Part shown: positions 61,067 through 64,000 of the stretch, one piece after another
Numbering within the stretch: position 1 is the first letter of the stretch
How the letters are laid out: every line of letters begins with the position of its first letter
Source of the DNA: Actinomycetota bacterium
Lineage (GTDB): Bacteria; Actinomycetota; Thermoleophilia; Gaiellales; Gaiellaceae
Length of the DNA stretch: 64,000 nucleotides
Direction of reading: 5' to 3'
Assembly: GCA_003161615.1 (NCBI GenBank)
Contig: PMOB01000003.1
Coordinates: 37,323 to 101,322, forward strand
The notes under the pieces: generated by a model
Seen by the model: only the letters and a program-made list of their open reading frames with translations
Databases searched by the model: none
What the model was told of the DNA's origin: nothing
Program-made: the position numbers and the translations under genes

Positions 61067-61810
61067 TCAGCTGCCGATCTCGAACTCGCGGAGAACGTCG
61101 TTGAGGCTCGTCTTCAGATCCGTCTGCTCGCTCCGCCAGCCGACGATGAGGGCGCACGCGACCTGGAACGTCCCGGCCGGGAACTCCTTCGGCCGCGTTC
61201 CCGGCAAGACCACCGCACGCGGCGGCACGTAGCCGCGGTGCTCCACGGGCGCGGCTCCTGTCACGTCGATGACCGGAACCGACCCTGTCAGCGAGACGTT
61301 CGGCGCCAGCACCGCCCGCTCGCCGACGATCACTCCCTCGGTCAGGATGCAGCGGGAGCCGACGAAGGCGCCGTCCTCGACGATCACCGGACGCGCCTGC
61401 AGCGGCTCGAGCACACCGCCGATTCCGACGCCGCCGGCGAGATGGACGTCCGCGCCGATCTGCGCGCACGAGCCGACCGTCGCCCACGTGTCGACCATCG
61501 TGTTCGGGCCGACCCAGGCGCCGATGTTCACGTAGCTCGGCATCAGGATCACACCAGGGGAGAGGAAGGAGCCGTAGCGCGCCGTCGCAGGCGGGACGAC
61601 GCGCACCCCTCGCTCGGCGTAGTCGTGCTTGAGCGGGATCTTGTCCAAGTACTCGAACGGGCCGACCTCGATCGGCTCGACCTTCCGGACGCGGAAGTAC
61701 TCGAGGATCGCCGCCTTCGCCTCCTCGTTCACGCGCCACTCGCCGTCGACCTTCCCGGCGACGCGGATCTCGCCGCGGTCGAGAGCCGCGATCGTCTCGT
61801 CGACGTTCAT
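61067..61810 (-). CDS. dapD: Tetrahydrodipicolinate N-succinyltransferase
   Basis: 247 residues from the ATG at 61810, which forms an ATGA overlap with the upstream aminotransferase; a GTG at 61846 is less likely. Left-handed beta-helix enzyme that succinylates tetrahydrodipicolinate. P-S-Y-V-N-I-G-A-W-V-G-P-N-T-M-V-D, H-L-A-G-G-V-G-I-G-G-V-L-E-P and the hexapeptide repeats are visible. It shows the organism uses the succinylase route. Convergent with dapF (7 bp apart). Confidence 0.94.
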   Translation of the reverse strand: MNVDETIAALDRGEIRVAGKVDGEWRVNEEAKAAILEYFRVRKVEPIEVGPFEYLDKIPLKHDYAERGVRVVPPATARYGSFLSPGVILMPSYVNIGAWVGPNTMVDTWATVGSCAQIGADVHLAGGVGIGGVLEPLQARPVIVEDGAFVGSRCILTEGVIVGERAVLAPNVSLTGSVPVIDVTGAAPVEHRGYVPPRAVVLPGTRPKEFPAGTFQVACALIVGWRSEQTDLKTSLNDVLREFEIGS

Positions 61811-62910
61811 GTCAACTCCCCGATGATCGTCGCCGCCCGCTCGCACTCCTCGAGCGTCGGGACGAGCGCGAAGCGGACATAGCCCTCACCGCTCGGCCCG
61901 AACATCTCACCGGGGGAAACGATGATCCCGCGCTCCAGCAGCTCGTTCGGATCAGGCCCGACGACCCAGAGATACATGGTCGCGTCGCTTGCGACGATCT
62001 CCCAGCCGTGCGCCTCGATCGCCGGGATCAGAACGTCGCGCTTCGCGCGGTAGCGGGCGCGCGTCTCCGCGACGTGGCGTTCGTCGTTCCAGGCCACGAC
62101 CGAGGCGCGTTGCACGAACTCCTGGGGCGCGGTACCGACGGTGGGGCGGTACGCCTTCAGCGCCGCCACGATCTCCGGCGGCCCGGCCACGAATCCCGAG
62201 CGGTAGCCGGTCATCGACGAGCGCTTGCTCAGCGTGTGGAAGGCGACAACGCGCGAGCGATCGACCGCCTGCAGCGCCGACGGAGGCGGCGCGTCGAACC
62301 AGAGCTCTGTGTACGCCTCGTCCGACGCGATCACAAAGTTGTGCCGTTCCGCCGCCTCCGCGAGCTCCTCGTAGAACTCGAGCGGAGCCACGGCGCCGGT
62401 GGGATTGTGCGGGTAGTTGACCCAGATGAGCGCGACATCGTCATCGAGCTCGTCGAGATCCGGAAGGAAGCCGCTCTCGCGCCGAAGCGGCAGCGTCCGC
62501 ACCTCCGCGCGCGCGAAGAGGGCACCGCGCTCGTAGACCGGATAGGCCGGCTCGCCGAAGGCGACGACTTGGCCTCCCACATCCAGCACCTGCGCGAGCG
62601 AGAAGATCGCCTCCTTCGAGCCGTAAGTCGGAACGATCTCGGTATCCGGATCGATGGATACGCCGAAGCGTCGCTCGAGCCAGCCCGCGGTCGCGTCCCG
62701 CAGCTCCGGCAGGCCCTGCGCAAGCGGATACGGCGCCCGTTCGGGAAGGGCGTCCACAAGCGCTTCGCGGATCATCGGGTCGGTCGGCTCGTTCGGATCG
62801 CCCTTGCCGAAATCGATCACCTCGACGCCGGCCGCGAGCAGCCTTTGCCGCTCCTCCTCGAGCCGCACGAACGGATATGCCGCCATCTCCGCCAGAACCG
62901 GATTGATCAC
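61807..62910 (-). CDS. dapC: Aminotransferase, probable succinyldiaminopimelate transaminase (DapC)
   Basis: 367 residues. Class I/II PLP aminotransferase with N-Y-P-H-N-P-T-G, D-E-A-Y near residue 195, and the PLP lysine in T-L-S-K-R-S-S-M-T-G-Y-R-S-G. G-D-P-N-E-P-T-D at the N-terminus is the substrate-side segment of this group. The position between dapE and dapD argues for DapC, which transfers an amino group to N-succinyl-2-amino-6-ketopimelate. Confidence 0.9.
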   Translation of the reverse strand: MINPVLAEMAAYPFVRLEEERQRLLAAGVEVIDFGKGDPNEPTDPMIREALVDALPERAPYPLAQGLPELRDATAGWLERRFGVSIDPDTEIVPTYGSKEAIFSLAQVLDVGGQVVAFGEPAYPVYERGALFARAEVRTLPLRRESGFLPDLDELDDDVALIWVNYPHNPTGAVAPLEFYEELAEAAERHNFVIASDEAYTELWFDAPPPSALQAVDRSRVVAFHTLSKRSSMTGYRSGFVAGPPEIVAALKAYRPTVGTAPQEFVQRASVVAWNDERHVAETRARYRAKRDVLIPAIEAHGWEIVASDATMYLWVVGPDPNELLERGIIVSPGEMFGPSGEGYVRFALVPTLEECERAATIIGELT

Positions 62911-63929
62911 GTAAGGAACCTAGCCAGCACGTCGTACGCCGTGTGCAGGTTCGGGACCGGAACCTGCTCGTCGACGCGGTGTGCGTACGCCGTCGCGCCT
63001 GGCCCGTAGTTGATGGCGTCGATCCCTTGCTCGGCGAACTGCGCGACCGGAGTCCAGGCCTGCTTCGGGGCAAGCTCGGGGACGAGCTCGCGCAGCCGTT
63101 CCACGAGCGGATTCCCCAGCGCGGGTCGTGCGGCAGGGGAGTTGTGGAGGACGTGAAGCTCGCCGGCCGGAACGAGCTCGCGGAGCCGCGCCTCGGCCTC
63201 GTCGCGCGAACGCCCGGGCGCGTAGCGAAAGTTCAGCTCCGCGGCTGCGAGCGCCGGGACGACATTCGCGGCGATCCCGCCTTCAACACGGACGACGCTG
63301 ACGACCTCCCGGTAGATGAGCCCGTCGAGCTCGACGTCGAGTGGCGAGAGGGAAGCAAGCGGCGCAAGTCCCTCGACGAGCGCGTGAATCGCGTTTCGTC
63401 CCGTCCACGGCCTTGCCGAGTGGGCGCTCTCGCCGTGGAAGTCGACGCGCGCCTGGATGTTGCCGAGGCAACCGGCGTGGAGAGCGCAGTCGGTCGGCTC
63501 GAGCACGACGGCGAGTTCCGCACCGTCGAGGACGCCGCTCTCGAACATCGCCGGCAGCGGGCTCTCCTCGAGCGCGACCTCTTCCCGGGTAAAGAAGAGA
63601 AACCTCGCCTCAGCGCCCGCCCTGGCGAGCTCGAGCATCACCGCAACGCCGCCCTTCATGTCGCTCGCCCCAAGCCCGTGCACGGCGTCGTCGGAGATCC
63701 GCCCCGGCAAGTTGCCCTGCTCCGGCACGGTGTCGAGATGCCCTGCGAGGACGACCGGCGCCGTCGGCAGGCCCCAGACGATCGCCTCGCCGTCGTCGTA
63801 GAGAGGCTCGCCGGGGAGAAGAGCCCGCACGAGCGCCATCGCCTCGGCTTCGACGCGGCTCTCCGAGCGGACGTCGACGAGCTCGAGCGTGCGGGAGGCG
63901 AGGTCGGGAGTCGGCACAGCAGTGGTCAT
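62907..63929 (-). CDS. dapE: Succinyl-diaminopimelate desuccinylase
   Basis: 340 residues from the ATG at 63929. M20 zinc peptidase family: L-A-G-H-L-D-T-V-P, G-A-S-D-M-K-G-G-V, and F-T-R-E-E-V bear the metal ligands and catalytic glutamate; C-L-G-N-I-Q-A-R-V-D-F-H-G-E-S-A-H-S-A-R-P is the dimerisation/active-site strand. It overlaps dapC by 4 bp. First gene of dapE-dapC-dapD, supplying LL-DAP to the epimerase step. Confidence 0.93.
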   Translation of the reverse strand: MTTAVPTPDLASRTLELVDVRSESRVEAEAMALVRALLPGEPLYDDGEAIVWGLPTAPVVLAGHLDTVPEQGNLPGRISDDAVHGLGASDMKGGVAVMLELARAGAEARFLFFTREEVALEESPLPAMFESGVLDGAELAVVLEPTDCALHAGCLGNIQARVDFHGESAHSARPWTGRNAIHALVEGLAPLASLSPLDVELDGLIYREVVSVVRVEGGIAANVVPALAAAELNFRYAPGRSRDEAEARLRELVPAGELHVLHNSPAARPALGNPLVERLRELVPELAPKQAWTPVAQFAEQGIDAINYGPGATAYAHRVDEQVPVPNLHTAYDVLARFLT

Positions 63930-63932
63930 AAT
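63927..63932 (+). promoter_or_regulatory. Possible -10 hexamer CATAAT
   Basis: CATAAT spans the dapE start codon on the opposite strand and is 9 nt before the ATG at 63942. It would give a nearly leaderless transcript for the gene at the right edge. Confidence 0.35.
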
Positions 63933-63941
63933 GACGCGCGG

Positions 63942-64000
63942 ATGACTGCGCGACAGCCCGATCGCTCGTCGGCGGCCGAGCCCGAGCGCGGGCTCGTCCT
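63942..64000 (+). CDS. Start of a further gene, truncated by the window end
   Basis: ATG at 63942 opens a frame of 19 visible residues (M-T-A-R-Q-P-D-R-S-S-A-A-E-P-E-R-G-L-V) with no stop. After miaB-miaA-dapF many genomes carry hflX, and an E-R-x-x-L-V pattern is compatible with its N-terminus, but 19 residues are not enough to name it. Confidence 0.4.
   Translation, partial: MTARQPDRSSAAEPERGLV

Overview
The window is GC-rich, densely packed actinobacterial chromosome. Starts are often GTG or TTG, and neighbouring genes commonly overlap by 4 bp (ATGA/GTGA). RNase J occurs together with RNase Y. I infer a deep-branching actinobacterium, probably class Thermoleophilia. That placement rests on overall character, not on a marker I could test. 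There are no rRNA or tRNA genes, insertion sequences or CRISPR arrays, and no gene-free stretch over 300 bp; the longest gap is 243 bp, before rny.

Layout. 0-3.3 kb: the 3' part of a repeat-built fibre protein, two related secreted/anchored proteins, dtd and a conserved unknown. 3.4-12.1 kb: the transcription-translation operon rimP-nusA-ylxR-infB-ylxP, a pyrimidine-nucleoside phosphorylase, then rbfA-nrnA-truB-ribF. 12.1-14.7 kb, minus strand: a gamma-glutamyltransferase and a serine hydrolase. 14.8-17.6 kb: rpsO-pnp, with an RNA switch in the pnp leader. 17.7-21.3 kb: a GAF-GAF-GGDEF protein, an M16 protease and dapB. 21.3-33.1 kb: accessory cargo between dapB and dapA, comprising an osmoprotectant ABC transporter, a flavoprotein disulfide reductase and a group 3b-type NAD(P)-linked [NiFe] hydrogenase locus with its own protease, HypA-like and HypC-like proteins. 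33.1-41.9 kb: dapA, rnj, a minus-strand methyltransferase and cupin, ribokinase, nucleoside hydrolase, a LigB-family protein and ftsK. 42-47.2 kb: a BMP-type nucleoside ABC transporter. 47.2-51 kb: nadB-nadC-nadA opposite an NrtR regulator. 51-57.5 kb: a RodZ-like protein, cinA, thpR, recA, recX and a frameshifted rny. 57.5-64 kb: miaB, a phosphatase, miaA, a dapF-like gene, dapE-dapC-dapD on the minus strand, and the start of a last gene.

How the genes work together. Five kinds of lysine/meso-DAP enzyme (dapA, B, C, D, E) plus a DapF-like protein lie here, giving the succinylase route except lysC and asd. The DapF-like protein has serine where both catalytic cysteines should be. The nucleoside importer, nucleoside hydrolase, ribokinase and pyrimidine phosphorylase form a nucleoside-salvage set. 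NrtR probably controls NAD synthesis. The core gene order (rpsO-pnp-M16-dapB/dapA-rnj-ftsK-rodZ-cinA-recA-rny-miaB) resembles the Bacillus order, so the additions stand out as cargo.

Regulation visible in the DNA: many operon starts have a TAnnnT -10-like hexamer only 5-13 nt before the start codon, suggesting widespread leaderless transcription. One such element is shared by two divergent genes. The pnp, rimP and hydrogenase leaders carry RNA structures that could act as switches.
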